DNA of 64,000 nucleotides. Source: an uncultured Lachnospiraceae bacterium (GTDB lineage: Bacteria > Bacillota > Clostridia > Lachnospirales > Lachnospiraceae). The notes under the pieces were generated by a model. That model was not told the origin of the DNA and ran no database searches. It saw only the letters and a list, made by a program, of their open reading frames with translations. A program made the translations under genes and the position numbers. Each line of letters opens with the position of its first letter. The stretch's first letter is position 1. The stretch covers positions 310,001-374,000 of the forward strand of contig CADAOY010000004.1 of assembly GCA_902789665.1 (NCBI GenBank), given 5' to 3'. Below, piece by piece: positions 50,659-61,249 of the stretch.

Positions 50659-53370
50659 ATGCAGATAAAAAAAGGTGTATTTAATTACATATTCTGGGCT
50701 ATATTTTCAGTTGTAATATTCACCAGCCTTGGTGTTTCTGCCATTAACTATGGACAAAGCACCGGAGCAGTGGATTATCTTATGATAATCATAATTGAAT
50801 ATGCCATTGCCATAGGTCTGACTCTTGTTTTAATTGGTGCATATAAATTATTTGATGCCAAATTAAAAAAAGATAATTCACAAAGTTCAGTACCGCTTAG
50901 TACATTGCTTGAGACAGCAATCGTTTTAGTGACGACAATTATCGGTGTTTTTGTCAGATTTATTGCGGTTTTTGCCTATGTAGCAGAAAATGAAGTGTCG
51001 TCTGTTTATCTTGATTACTGCAAAGGAGCATCAGGAACAGGTCTTAATGCACTTAGTAATGCATCTTTCCTTTATGCAAATTTATTAAAATTTATATATA
51101 AGTTTTTGCCTCAGGATTATGTTGTTCTTTACGCTGGGGCTTTAATCAGTCTCATTTGTGCAGTCATTATGTATTTTGCAATAAGAAAGTCGGCAGGCAA
51201 ATGGGCAGCAATTTTTATGTATCTGCTCTTTATGTTTTTGCCGGGCTCTTTTATGGGCTTTACACATTATGACGGTGGACTTATATATGCATTTTTTGCC
51301 GGTATCTTTTATCTGGCATTAAGTCTTATATGCGAAGCTAATTCAAAAGGTAAGATTGAGTCTATATTTGAAGGCGCATATTTTGTCCTGTTAGGTCTTT
51401 GCTCGGCAGCATTAATGTATCTTGATATAAGCGGAGTTATTTTCTTTATTGTTGCAATTGTTGCATTAATTGCAAGAAGAAACAGAGATCCGTGGAAAGT
51501 TATATCCAAGATATGGATGCAGCTTATTATTTATATAGCAAGCCATATTATATTCTTTTATCTGGGAATAACAATGCTTTCGGTTGCTCCTTTTGGAAGC
51601 GGAATCGATGCATTAATTAAATATGGGCTTGCCTTTAGAATTGGCAGTTTTAATCTGTCATTATTAACTGTATTTGGTGGAACAATTGACAGTGCTGTTG
51701 TGCTGGGACTCTGCCTTTTATATGTATGCTTATTCCTTAAGAACAGAAGGGATAAAGCATTTGTTTTTGTTTTCCCGATTATTGCACTTACCATTTTCAA
51801 ACTTCTTGGAATGGAAAATACGGGATATAACAGCGTGGCAGATCTTCTCTATATTATTGTGGGCGCCGTTGGTTTAACTTCACTTGATGCTCTTGGAAAG
51901 AATTATCTTACTGAGGAAGAAGTTAAGGCATTAGAAGAGAAGGAATACAATAAAGAACAGAAGAAGAAAGAAAAAAGATACAAAGAGAAGAAACCATCCA
52001 AGAATTCCATTGTATTGGAAGATGAAAATTCAGCTAAAAAGAACAAGGTTACTTTTGCCAAGAAGCCTGTAGAGGAGCCAAAGAAAAATGAAGTGGTTGA
52101 GGCAGTTTCCGGCAATAGTGAAGTTGAAGAAACAGAGGGCTCTTATGCATCAGATGTTCAGGCCTTAAAAGAACTTCATGAGCAAAAGACTAAAGTTAAA
52201 AGAGTTAAAGATATGGATGATGCTGATATTGCAGCAAATATGGCCAGATATCTTATGGGCGAGCCTGATGATGAAGAAATTATAGAAGAGGCTGTGGCCA
52301 ACGAGCCTGAGTCAAAGCCGGTTGTTGGTGTTAATTACGATTCAGCGGTTAAGGAAATCATATCAGAAGATAAGAATGAAGCAGCAGATGCTAAAGAGTC
52401 TGATGTATCTTCAAATGAAGACGCTTCGAAGAATGCTGATAACACTGAAAACAAAGCAGAGAATACTGAAAACAAAACTGAAAATACTGAAAACAGTGTT
52501 GATGCTGTTAAGGTTAATGATTCTTCAGACAGTATTAAACCTGTAACAACACCGGTCAGCACAGTGGCTAAGAGTCAGAGAATTGGTTCAAGAAGGGGTA
52601 AGATGTTTACTCCTGTAAGAACGGCATATGAGAATTCTCTCCTTGCTCAGGGTAAGGAATTACCACCTAAGGATGTTGAAAAGATTAAGGAAATCGTAGC
52701 GGCAGTTCCAAGTATGCCGGAAATCCTTACGAATACAACAGATGATGCTGCATTAATTGAAGAAAATGTTCAGATATTAACAGAAGGACTTAATGTTGAA
52801 AAACCTTCAGAAGTAGAGAGCAAAGCAGATGTTAAGGCTCCTTCAATGCCTATCAATGCTGATACTGATAAAAACACAGATGCTGCTGAAGAGAATGAGA
52901 AGGATAATAATTCTCATAAGTTTTCCAGAGTTCCTGTTGAGAATGCGGCATCCAAGCTTGAATTAACACAGCCTATTCCGCAGATTGATATTATAGAGCC
53001 TGCACCGATAATGGACAATAAGGTAAAATCGGAAGCAGATCTTGTGGATAATGCTCATCTTGCAGACAGTTTGCATATTGCACCACCTGTTAATAAACCA
53101 AATGAGCATGTTGGTCCTGTTCATATAGGTGAGAATGACTGGGTTAAAGATGATAAGGTTAAAGAACCTGGCAGAGAAAAAGTAGAGATTAATGATGTGA
53201 TTCCATTATCTCAGACAGTTAAGGAAAAGCCGAAGATGATTAAGAATCCGCTTCCGGGACCTAAGCCACATGTTGCCAAGGAATTAAGTTATGATTATGT
53301 TCCTAAGGCAGGAGAGATGGATTACGATATTAAAGATATTTCAGATAAAGATGATTATGACATTAAATAA
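50659..53370 (+). CDS. Polytopic membrane protein with a long acidic disordered tail, possible GT-C-type
   Basis: The 903-residue product has about eleven membrane helices in residues 1-415, with repeated loops that resemble GT-C (ArnT/PMT-like) transferases, but no clear catalytic motif. From about residue 420 to the end it is hydrophilic and very charged, with the low-complexity repeat TENKAENTENKTENTENS and many Lys, Glu, Asp and Asn. Short conserved-looking islands are present, such as LPPKDVEKIKEI and SELSYDYVPK-like text near the end. It follows the GT2 gene by 11 bp and precedes ftsK by 22 bp. The pairing suggests glycan transfer; the tail suggests protein interaction at the division site. 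Both are inference. Confidence 0.7.
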   Translation: MQIKKGVFNYIFWAIFSVVIFTSLGVSAINYGQSTGAVDYLMIIIIEYAIAIGLTLVLIGAYKLFDAKLKKDNSQSSVPLSTLLETAIVLVTTIIGVFVRFIAVFAYVAENEVSSVYLDYCKGASGTGLNALSNASFLYANLLKFIYKFLPQDYVVLYAGALISLICAVIMYFAIRKSAGKWAAIFMYLLFMFLPGSFMGFTHYDGGLIYAFFAGIFYLALSLICEANSKGKIESIFEGAYFVLLGLCSAALMYLDISGVIFFIVAIVALIARRNRDPWKVISKIWMQLIIYIASHIIFFYLGITMLSVAPFGSGIDALIKYGLAFRIGSFNLSLLTVFGGTIDSAVVLGLCLLYVCLFLKNRRDKAFVFVFPIIALTIFKLLGMENTGYNSVADLLYIIVGAVGLTSLDALGKNYLTEEEVKALEEKEYNKEQKKKEKRYKEKKPSKNSIVLEDENSAKKNKVTFAKKPVEEPKKNEVVEAVSGNSEVEETEGSYASDVQALKELHEQKTKVKRVKDMDDADIAANMARYLMGEPDDEEIIEEAVANEPESKPVVGVNYDSAVKEIISEDKNEAADAKESDVSSNEDASKNADNTENKAENTENKTENTENSVDAVKVNDSSDSIKPVTTPVSTVAKSQRIGSRRGKMFTPVRTAYENSLLAQGKELPPKDVEKIKEIVAAVPSMPEILTNTTDDAALIEENVQILTEGLNVEKPSEVESKADVKAPSMPINADTDKNTDAAEENEKDNNSHKFSRVPVENAASKLELTQPIPQIDIIEPAPIMDNKVKSEADLVDNAHLADSLHIAPPVNKPNEHVGPVHIGENDWVKDDKVKEPGREKVEINDVIPLSQTVKEKPKMIKNPLPGPKPHVAKELSYDYVPKAGEMDYDIKDISDKDDYDIK

Positions 53371-53392
53371 TTAATTATTTGGAGGATAGAAC

Positions 53393-56116
53393 GTGGCTGC
53401 AAGTACAGGCAGAAAACCAAGTTCAGGAAGAAGTTCACAGGGAAGAAAATCAACTTCCCAGGGAACAAGAAGCAGATCTTCGTCAGGTACAAAAAGAAGT
53501 ACTTCATCGAAGTCTTCTTCTAATTCAAGAAAACAGGCACAGGGTGATGACAATATAGTAATTGGAATAATAATTGCAGTTATAGCTACAGCTGTTTTTG
53601 TTATTTTTCCATTCCTTTGCTGCGCAAATATAATTAATAATGGTCTTGGACAACTTGTTAAGTCCATTATGATGGGATTAATGGGTTATGGTGCATTCTT
53701 TGTTCCACTTGCCGTTATTTTATTTGTTGTATTTTTAAAACTTGTTCCTTTTGACAAGTCATACAGACAGTTATTTGTTTTGGCAGCAATTGTTATATCA
53801 GCACTTATTGCACTTTTAATATCTCATTTATCGGTTTATCCGGATATTGAAGATATTGATATGGGCTTTTTTGAGTTAAATGATTATTTCTATAAAGCTG
53901 CAAATGGCGGTGGTGCAATTTTTGGTATTCTTACTTTTGGAATATGTAAATTAATTACAAAAATCGGATGTATCTTTTTGATTATTGTACTTTGCGTTGT
54001 TGATTTTGTATTAATTGTTCCTTTGTCTGTAATGAGAATGATGAAGGAAACCGCAGCTGATACAACAAAGGCCACTGTTGAGGTAAGCAAGAAGGCTTAT
54101 AACAAGAGTAAAGAGGCAATCAGCGACCTTGCTGCTGATATCAGAAAAGAAAGCCCGAATTTTGATTTGTCAAATCCGGGAAAGAAGGCTCCGGAGCCTG
54201 TTAAGGAAACTGTAGTTAAACCTGAACCGGTTAAAAAGGATGAAGGATTTGATGTTCAGATTCCGACATTTGGCAATAAAGCGCCTGAAAAGAAGAAAGA
54301 TGAAGGTTTTGTAATTGATATATCAGGGAATACACCTGTTCAGAAAGTCATTAAATCCAAGGATATTCATGAGGAATTTGTAACAGAAGATGTTCAGAAT
54401 TCAGCTGAAGAGGAAGAATGGCTTAAACCGGTTGGAATTAAGGAAACGAAGAAAGAACAAAGTGCAAGTGAATCCGGCTTTAACTTTAAGAAAAAAGAAG
54501 TTCATCCTGTAGATCTTATGCCGGTAATAGAAGAAGAACCTGAAGAAGAGGAAGAAGAATATATTGATATTGAAGTTAAGGAAGAAAAGGTAGAAAAGGC
54601 GGCCTTCAAGGAACAGACCGCCAAGCCGATTCCAAGAACCAAAAAATATAAACTTCCAACCGTTGATCTTCTTAATAATACCGGTAAATCAAAAGGTGCA
54701 GATGATAAATCCTTAGATGAGACTGCAGCCAAGTTATCTGAAACATTAAAGACTTTTGGCGTGGATGCTACAATAATCGGAAGATCAAAAGGTCCTGCAG
54801 TTACAAGATTTGAACTTCAGCCGGCTATGGGTGTTAAGGTTAGTAAAATCGTATCCTTAGCTGATGATATTAAACTTAATCTTGCAGCAGAGGATATAAG
54901 AATTGAAGCTCCAATTCCGGGCAAGAATGCAGTTGGTATTGAAGTCCCTAATAAAGAAAGTTCGGCAGTTAGTTTCTATTCAATGATTGCTTCCCCTGAA
55001 TTTAAGGCTATGGAAGCTCCGCTTACATTTGCAGTTGGTGAAGATATTGCGGGACAGAAAGTTGTAACAGATATTGCCAAGATGCCACATCTTCTTATTG
55101 CAGGTGCTACAGGTTCAGGTAAATCTGTTTGTATCAATACCCTTATTATGAGTATCCTGTTTAAGTCTTCACCGGATGATGTAAGACTTATCATGGTTGA
55201 CCCTAAGGTTGTTGAACTTAGTGTATATAATGGTATTCCGCATCTGCTTTGTCCGGTAGTGACTGATCCGAAGGAAGCTTCCAATGCACTTAAATACGGT
55301 GTAAGGGAGATGACAGACAGATATAAGAAGTTTGCTGACATGGGTGTCAGGGATCTTAAAGGATATAACCAGGCTGTTGAAAATGGTCAAACAGGTCCTG
55401 ATGGCGAAGAACTTCAGAAGATGCCTCATATTGTTATTATTGTAGATGAGCTTGCTGATTTGATGATGACATGCTCCAAGGAAGTTGAAGAGTCAATATG
55501 TCGTCTTGCACAGCTTGCAAGAGCAGCGGGAATTCATCTTATTATTGCAACCCAGAGACCTTCGGTTGATGTCATTACAGGTCTTATCAAGGCTAATATG
55601 CCAAGCCGAATTGCTTTCTCTGTATCAAGTGCAATTGATTCAAGAACAATTCTTGACCAGGTTGGTGCAGAAAAACTTCTTGGTAAAGGCGATATGCTTT
55701 ATTCACCGCAGAGCCTTAACAAGCCGCTCAGAGTACAGGGTGCATTTGTTTCTGACAAAGAAGTTGCTGATGTTTGTGGCTTCATTAGAGCACAGGGCTA
55801 TACCCCTAATTCACTTGAAACATCCAAGTCAGGTGATGGACAGACTGCCACAGTTAAGATGAATTCAATAACCAGTCCTGAACCGGAAATTTCCGGAGGG
55901 GATGATGACAAGGACGAGTATTTTAAAGCAGCGGCTAAACTCGTGATTGAGAAAGAAAAAGGCTCAATAGGTATGCTGCAAAGATATTTCAAAGTTGGTT
56001 TCAACAGAGCTGCCAGAATTATGGATCAGCTTGAAGAAGCAGGTGTTGTGGGACCTGAAGAAGATAAGAAACCAAGGCGAATTCTTATGACACTTGAAGA
56101 ATTCGAGCAGTTATAA
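53393..56116 (+). CDS. ftsK: FtsK/SpoIIIE DNA translocase
   Basis: GTG is the start, after GGAGG. The 907-residue protein has a Ser/Arg/Lys-rich N-tail, then four membrane helices (about residues 48-215), a long linker rich in Lys, Glu and Pro (about 225-440), and the motor. It has Walker A in [14 protein letters not shown] near residue 570, [14 protein letters not shown] near 683, [24 protein letters not shown] near 705, and KFGLS-like gamma domain at the C-terminus ([32 protein letters not shown]). It moves chromosome DNA through the division septum. Confidence 0.96.
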   Translation: MAASTGRKPSSGRSSQGRKSTSQGTRSRSSSGTKRSTSSKSSSNSRKQAQGDDNIVIGIIIAVIATAVFVIFPFLCCANIINNGLGQLVKSIMMGLMGYGAFFVPLAVILFVVFLKLVPFDKSYRQLFVLAAIVISALIALLISHLSVYPDIEDIDMGFFELNDYFYKAANGGGAIFGILTFGICKLITKIGCIFLIIVLCVVDFVLIVPLSVMRMMKETAADTTKATVEVSKKAYNKSKEAISDLAADIRKESPNFDLSNPGKKAPEPVKETVVKPEPVKKDEGFDVQIPTFGNKAPEKKKDEGFVIDISGNTPVQKVIKSKDIHEEFVTEDVQNSAEEEEWLKPVGIKETKKEQSASESGFNFKKKEVHPVDLMPVIEEEPEEEEEEYIDIEVKEEKVEKAAFKEQTAKPIPRTKKYKLPTVDLLNNTGKSKGADDKSLDETAAKLSETLKTFGVDATIIGRSKGPAVTRFELQPAMGVKVSKIVSLADDIKLNLAAEDIRIEAPIPGKNAVGIEVPNKESSAVSFYSMIASPEFKAMEAPLTFAVGEDIAGQKVVTDIAKMPHLLIAGATGSGKSVCINTLIMSILFKSSPDDVRLIMVDPKVVELSVYNGIPHLLCPVVTDPKEASNALKYGVREMTDRYKKFADMGVRDLKGYNQAVENGQTGPDGEELQKMPHIVIIVDELADLMMTCSKEVEESICRLAQLARAAGIHLIIATQRPSVDVITGLIKANMPSRIAFSVSSAIDSRTILDQVGAEKLLGKGDMLYSPQSLNKPLRVQGAFVSDKEVADVCGFIRAQGYTPNSLETSKSGDGQTATVKMNSITSPEPEISGGDDDKDEYFKAAAKLVIEKEKGSIGMLQRYFKVGFNRAARIMDQLEEAGVVGPEEDKKPRRILMTLEEFEQL

Positions 56117-56201
56117 GTTAATATTGGTGTAGACTTGTCTTAATGACAGTTTATATATATGTTAAAGAAGTAAATTTAATTAATCATTAGGAGGAGATGG
56201 A

Positions 56202-57872
56202 ATGAAAAGTGATATCGAGATAGCTCAGGAGTGTACGATGGCCCCTATTACAGAGGTTGCCGGTAAATTGGGAATTGAAGCAGATGAATTGGAATTATAT
56301 GGTAAATATAAGGCTAAAATCTCTGATGAATACTTAGATAAAATCAAGAATAATCCAAATGGTAAGCTTATTTTGGTAACAGCCATTAACCCTACACCGG
56401 CAGGTGAAGGAAAGACTACAACAACTGTAGGTCTTGGCGAGGCTTTTGCAAAACTTGATAAAAAGGCTATCATCGCATTAAGAGAGCCAAGCCTTGGACC
56501 ATGCTTTGGTATCAAGGGCGGCGCTGCAGGTGGCGGATATGCACAGGTTGTTCCTATGGAAGATTTAAATCTTCACTTCACTGGCGACTTCCATGCAATT
56601 ACATCTGCAAACAATCTTCTTGCAGCTTTACTTGATAATCATATCCATCAGGGTAATGAACTTGGAATAGATACAAGACAGGTAGTATGGAAAAGATGTC
56701 TTGATATGAATGACAGAGCTCTTCGTAATATCGTTGTTGGTCTTGGTAACAAGGCAGACGGTTTCGTAAGAGAAGATCATTTCGTAATCACAGTTGCTTC
56801 AGAAATCATGGCTATCCTCTGCCTTGCAGATGATATGGAAGATTTAAAGAAGAGACTTGGAAGAATCGTTGTTGCTTACAATTATGAAGGAAAGCCTGTT
56901 ACAGCAGCTGATCTTAATGCTGTAGGTTCAATGGCAGCACTTCTTAAGGATGCTCTTAAGCCTAACTTGATTCAGACATTAGAGCATACACCAGCACTTG
57001 TTCATGGTGGACCATTTGCTAATATTGCTCATGGATGTAACTCAGTAAGAGCTACAAAGGCTGCTCTTAAGATGGCTGATTATATCATTACTGAGGCAGG
57101 TTTCGGTGCTGACCTTGGTGCTGAGAAGTTCCTTGATATCAAGTGCCGTATGGCAGGTCTTAAGCCTGATGCAATTGTACTTGTTGCAACAATCAGAGCC
57201 TTAAAGTATAATGGTGGGGTTGCAAAGGAAGATTTAAGTGCTGAAAACCTTGATGCTTTAAAGAAGGGTATTGTTAACCTTGAGAAGCATATTGAGAACT
57301 TACAGAATTACAATGTTCCTGTAGTTGTAACTCTTAACTCATTTGTTACAGATACAAAGGCTGAGACAGATTTCGTAAGAGATTTCTGTGTTGAGAGAGG
57401 CTGTGATTTTGCCCTTTCAGAAGTTTGGGAAAAAGGTGGCGAAGGCGGTATCGCACTTGCTAAGGAAGTTCTTAAAACACTTGAAACAAAAGAATCTCAT
57501 TTTGCGCCAATTTATGCAGATGAATTATCAATTACAGAGAAGATTGAAAAGGTTGCAAAGACAATCTACGGTGCTGATGGTGTTAACTATTCAGACAATG
57601 CAAAGAAGCAGATTAAGACCATTACTGATTTAGGTTTTGGCAATCTTCCTGTATGTATTGCAAAGACTCAGTATTCACTTTCTGATGATCCAAAGAAACT
57701 TGGCAGACCTTCAGGATTTAATATTGATGTAAGAGATGTATATGTAAGTGCAGGTGCAGGTTTCGTAGTTGTTATTACAGGTACAATTATGACAATGCCT
57801 GGTCTTCCTAAGAAACCGGCTGCATTCGGAATTGATGTAAATGAAGAAGGAAAGATCTCAGGATTATTCTAA
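56202..57872 (+). CDS. fhs: Formate-tetrahydrofolate ligase
   Basis: The 556-residue enzyme makes 10-formyl-THF from formate, THF and ATP. The P-loop is [19 protein letters not shown] near residue 65. [22 protein letters not shown] and [18 protein letters not shown] follow, then [17 protein letters not shown] and near the end [20 protein letters not shown]. The length is standard. folD follows at once (16 bp), giving the two-step link of formate to methylene-THF. A TTGTCT (56135-56140) and TATGTT (56158-56163) pair upstream is at most a weak promoter. The ribosome site is AGGAGG. Confidence 0.97.
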   Translation: MKSDIEIAQECTMAPITEVAGKLGIEADELELYGKYKAKISDEYLDKIKNNPNGKLILVTAINPTPAGEGKTTTTVGLGEAFAKLDKKAIIALREPSLGPCFGIKGGAAGGGYAQVVPMEDLNLHFTGDFHAITSANNLLAALLDNHIHQGNELGIDTRQVVWKRCLDMNDRALRNIVVGLGNKADGFVREDHFVITVASEIMAILCLADDMEDLKKRLGRIVVAYNYEGKPVTAADLNAVGSMAALLKDALKPNLIQTLEHTPALVHGGPFANIAHGCNSVRATKAALKMADYIITEAGFGADLGAEKFLDIKCRMAGLKPDAIVLVATIRALKYNGGVAKEDLSAENLDALKKGIVNLEKHIENLQNYNVPVVVTLNSFVTDTKAETDFVRDFCVERGCDFALSEVWEKGGEGGIALAKEVLKTLETKESHFAPIYADELSITEKIEKVAKTIYGADGVNYSDNAKKQIKTITDLGFGNLPVCIAKTQYSLSDDPKKLGRPSGFNIDVRDVYVSAGAGFVVVITGTIMTMPGLPKKPAAFGIDVNEEGKISGLF

Positions 57873-57888
57873 TTTAGGAGGAATAAAG

Positions 57889-58743
57889 TTGAGCGAGATA
57901 ATAGACGGTAAGAAGATTTCTGCCCAGATTAAAGATGAAGTAAAAGAAAAGGTTTCCGAGTATGCCAAGGAAGGCATAGAGATTACACTTGCAGTTGTAC
58001 TTGTTGGTAATGATCCGGCTTCAGCTGTATATGTAAATAATAAGAAAAAGGCCTGCGAATATACAGGTATTAAGTCTCTGTCTTATGAACTTCCAGAAGA
58101 AACCACTGAGGAAGAACTTCTTGCTTTAATAGAAAAATTAAATGCTGATGATAAAGTAAATGGTATTCTTGTTCAGTTGCCACTTCCTAAGGCAATTGAT
58201 GAGCAGAAGATTCTTGATGCCATTTCACCACTTAAGGATGTGGATGGTTTCCATCCACAGAATGTTGGTGCTTTAAGCATTGGCAAAAAAGGATATGTAT
58301 CCTGCACACCATTTGGAATTATTGAATTACTCAAAAGAAGCGGTGTGGAAATTACAGGTAAAAATGCGGTTATTATCGGCAGAAGCAATATTGTGGGTAA
58401 GCCTATGGCAATGCTTATGCTTAGGGAGAATGCGACAGTTACTGTAACTCATTCAAAGACAGTTGATTTAAAGAATGTTACCAATAAGGCTGATATTCTT
58501 ATTGTTGCAATCGGTAAGCCAAAAATGATTACCGCTGAATATGTTAAAGATGGTGCAGTTGTTATAGACGTTGGTATTCACAGAATGGATAATGGTAAAT
58601 TATGCGGTGATGTGGATTATGATAATGTAGCACCTAAGTGTTCACTTATTACACCTGTTCCGGGTGGAGTAGGTCCTATGACTATTGCAATGCTGATGCA
58701 AAACTGTGTTAACAGTGTGGAAATTATCAAAGCATCAAAGTAG
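57889..58743 (+). CDS. folD: Methylenetetrahydrofolate dehydrogenase/cyclohydrolase
   Basis: TTG at 57889 is the start, because TAGGAGGAATAAAG lies before it and LSEIIDGKKISAQIKDEV is the usual beginning. The 284-residue bifunctional enzyme links methylene-THF and 10-formyl-THF with NADP. Seen are YVNNKKKACEYTGI with the catalytic Lys, VQLPLPKAIDEQKIL, KDVDGFHPQNVG, IIGRSNIVGKPMAMLML and TPVPGGVGPMTIAML. The order fhs-folD supports the one-carbon branch. Confidence 0.97.
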   Translation: MSEIIDGKKISAQIKDEVKEKVSEYAKEGIEITLAVVLVGNDPASAVYVNNKKKACEYTGIKSLSYELPEETTEEELLALIEKLNADDKVNGILVQLPLPKAIDEQKILDAISPLKDVDGFHPQNVGALSIGKKGYVSCTPFGIIELLKRSGVEITGKNAVIIGRSNIVGKPMAMLMLRENATVTVTHSKTVDLKNVTNKADILIVAIGKPKMITAEYVKDGAVVIDVGIHRMDNGKLCGDVDYDNVAPKCSLITPVPGGVGPMTIAMLMQNCVNSVEIIKASK

Positions 58744-58762
58744 TTTATTACAGGGTTAATGT

Positions 58763-60346
58763 ATGATATGTCCTAAATGTAACAATGAAATAAAAGAAGG
58801 ACTGATGTATTGCGAAAACTGCGGGTATGAGATTAATATCGTACCTGAATTTGATCCGGAATTTGAGATTGAACTGGATTTAAATCAGCAGGATATCGCC
58901 AAGGAAGTTGAGGAAACTCTGTCTGATGATGATGGCTTAGAGCATGAAATGGACAGAGAGGGAGATAAGACCATTGATGATATTTTAGAAGATATCGACG
59001 ATGGTGACTTACCTGGTGAAGAATTCTGGGATGATGATGAAGGCATCTTAAACGGAGCAGATATTTCAGTTGAAAGCATAGTTGATCTTTTTAAGAAGAA
59101 TCTTTCTTACAGGATTATTGGTATTCTTGCGGTTATTTTATTATTTGCTGCAATAGTAGTACTTACTATTTCAATTATTAATACCAACCATCAGCATTCT
59201 TACAGTTATCTGGTAAACAAGGGCTATGAGAATATGGATGCCGGAGAATATACTGAGGCTATTAATTATTTTGAGAAAGCCATAGGTATTAATTCAGGTA
59301 ATCTTGATGACAGAATGGCACTTGTTGACTGTTATATGAATCTTGATGATTATGATAATGCGTCATATGTATTAAGAGACATAATAGCCAATTCATCCAC
59401 TGTATCAGTGGATACATATAAGAAACTGTTTATGATTTATGAATCAGAGAATAATATTGATGCCATAATTCAGACATTAAATAACTGTAATGATGAAAAG
59501 ATAAAAGAACAGTTTCCAATGTACAGAGCAGATATGGTTGAATTTTCACAGCCTGAAGGCGAGTATAATGATGTTTTATATCTGAAGTTGAGTTCCAATA
59601 CAACAGGTAATATTTATTATACGATTAATGGTGAAGAACCAACCACTGAAAGCACTTTATATACTTCGCCGATTTTCCTGGAATCAGGAATATATGTTAT
59701 AAGAGCAATATTTGTTAACAGTTTCGGCGTTGTAAGTGATGTAAATCAGGCTAAATATGAAATAAGTGTTATTATTCCTCCGGCTCCTTATATTAATCTG
59801 GAATCAGGACAGTATACATCACCTGAGTTAATAACACTTGATATCAGTTCTGCATATGAATACAGTACTTACTATACTACAGATGGTACAATGCCAACCA
59901 AGGACAGCCTGCAGTACAGAGGACCTATATACATGCCTCTTGGCGATTCGACATTTAACTTTGTCACATATGGCAATAATGATGTTCCAAGTGAAATGGT
60001 TACGGCAACATATTCGTTAATACTTGAAAATGCCACTGTAACTCCTGAAGATGCAGTTAATGCAATTATTGTATATAAAGTATCATCAGGTGGAATGCTT
60101 GATACTGACGGACACCTGGCTCAGTTAGGTGGAAGGCTGGTATATAAATGCGACAGCGCTGTTGCAGTTGAAGGCGAAAAAGAAGGCGAAACCAAGATAT
60201 TATATGTCGTTTATGAGTATTATGAAGATCCTACTACTTTTGTTCAGAGTAAGACCGGAGATGTATATGTAGTTTCATATGTTGATCCGAGTTCAATTGG
60301 CAAAATATTTATGAAGGATGGAGAAATAACTATAACAGGACCTTAG
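58763..60346 (+). CDS. Zinc-ribbon membrane protein with TPR and chitobiase-like domains
   Basis: The 527-residue product begins with a zinc ribbon (CPKCNNEIKEGLMYCENCGYEI: C-x2-C and C-x2-C). An acidic linker follows to about residue 110, then one membrane helix (about 116-140: IIGILAVILLFAAIVVLTISII). Outside, a TPR pair (about 150-215: GYENMDAGEYTEAINYFEKAI) and two beta-sandwich modules of the chitobiase/hexosaminidase C-terminal type (YYTINGEEPTTESTLYTSPI and YYTTDGTMPTKDSLQYRGPI) follow. No enzyme part is seen. Location with the ribbon in the cytoplasm is inferred. The ribosome site is weak. A binding or scaffolding role at the envelope is possible. Confidence 0.8.
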   Translation: MICPKCNNEIKEGLMYCENCGYEINIVPEFDPEFEIELDLNQQDIAKEVEETLSDDDGLEHEMDREGDKTIDDILEDIDDGDLPGEEFWDDDEGILNGADISVESIVDLFKKNLSYRIIGILAVILLFAAIVVLTISIINTNHQHSYSYLVNKGYENMDAGEYTEAINYFEKAIGINSGNLDDRMALVDCYMNLDDYDNASYVLRDIIANSSTVSVDTYKKLFMIYESENNIDAIIQTLNNCNDEKIKEQFPMYRADMVEFSQPEGEYNDVLYLKLSSNTTGNIYYTINGEEPTTESTLYTSPIFLESGIYVIRAIFVNSFGVVSDVNQAKYEISVIIPPAPYINLESGQYTSPELITLDISSAYEYSTYYTTDGTMPTKDSLQYRGPIYMPLGDSTFNFVTYGNNDVPSEMVTATYSLILENATVTPEDAVNAIIVYKVSSGGMLDTDGHLAQLGGRLVYKCDSAVAVEGEKEGETKILYVVYEYYEDPTTFVQSKTGDVYVVSYVDPSSIGKIFMKDGEITITGP

Positions 60347-60364
60347 AAGTCAAAAGGAGAAATT

Positions 60365-61249
60365 ATGTACAAGATTCAAAAAGCAACACAGCTTACTGAT
60401 AACATATTTGAATATGTTGTTGAAGCTAAAAGATGTGCGAAGAGCGCAAAACCTGGTCAGTTTGTAATTGTAAGAACAGGGGAGAATTCAGAGAGAATTC
60501 CTCTTACAATCAGCGATTATGATCCGGTTGCAGGAACAGTTACTATTGTTGTTCAGATTATCGGTGCATCTACATATGAGATGCAGAGCCTTAAAACAGG
60601 TGATTATTTCCATGATTTTGTTGGACCTTTAGGTAAGGCAACAGATTTAATGGATGAACCTGTAGAAGAACTTAAAAAGAAGAAAATAGTATTTGTTGCA
60701 GGTGGTCTTGGTACAGCTCCTGTATATCCACAGGTAAAATATCTTCACTCAATCGGTGTAGACTGTGATGTTATCGTTGGTGCCAAAACCAAGGATTTAC
60801 TCATTATGGAAGATGAGATGAAGGCTGTTGCAACCAATCTTTATATAACAACTGATGACGGTTCTTATGGAAGATCAGGTATGGTAACCAAGGTTCTTGA
60901 AGATTTATATGCTGAAGGCAAGACATATGATCACTGCGTAACAATTGGTCCAATGATTATGATGAAGTTCGTATGCCTTTTAACAAAGAAACTTGGTATT
61001 CATACTGTAGTCAGCATGAATCCTCTTATGGTTGATGGTACAGGTATGTGTGGTGCCTGCAGACTTACAGTAGGTGACGAAGTTAAGTTCGCATGCGTTG
61101 ACGGACCTGAATTCGATGGCCATCTTGTTAACTTTGATGAAGCAATGAAGAGACAGGCTCTCTATAAGACCAAAGAAGGTAAGGCTTACCTTGAGGCTAA
61201 AGAGGGAGATACACATAAAGGAAACTGCGAGCAGGGAGGTAACAACTAA
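60365..61249 (+). CDS. nfnA: NADH-dependent reduced ferredoxin:NADP+ oxidoreductase subunit A
   Basis: The 294-residue protein has a ferredoxin reductase-like fold with FAD and NAD(H) sites: PGQFVIVRTGENSERIPLTISDY near residue 30, and VFVAGGLGTAPVYPQ near 110. The [2Fe-2S] cluster Cys are in VDGTGMCGACRLTV near 222 and in FACVDGPEFDG. NfnAB couples NADPH, NADH and ferredoxin by electron bifurcation. The partner gene overlaps by one base (TAATG). The ribosome site is AAGGAG. Confidence 0.95.
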   Translation: MYKIQKATQLTDNIFEYVVEAKRCAKSAKPGQFVIVRTGENSERIPLTISDYDPVAGTVTIVVQIIGASTYEMQSLKTGDYFHDFVGPLGKATDLMDEPVEELKKKKIVFVAGGLGTAPVYPQVKYLHSIGVDCDVIVGAKTKDLLIMEDEMKAVATNLYITTDDGSYGRSGMVTKVLEDLYAEGKTYDHCVTIGPMIMMKFVCLLTKKLGIHTVVSMNPLMVDGTGMCGACRLTVGDEVKFACVDGPEFDGHLVNFDEAMKRQALYKTKEGKAYLEAKEGDTHKGNCEQGGNN

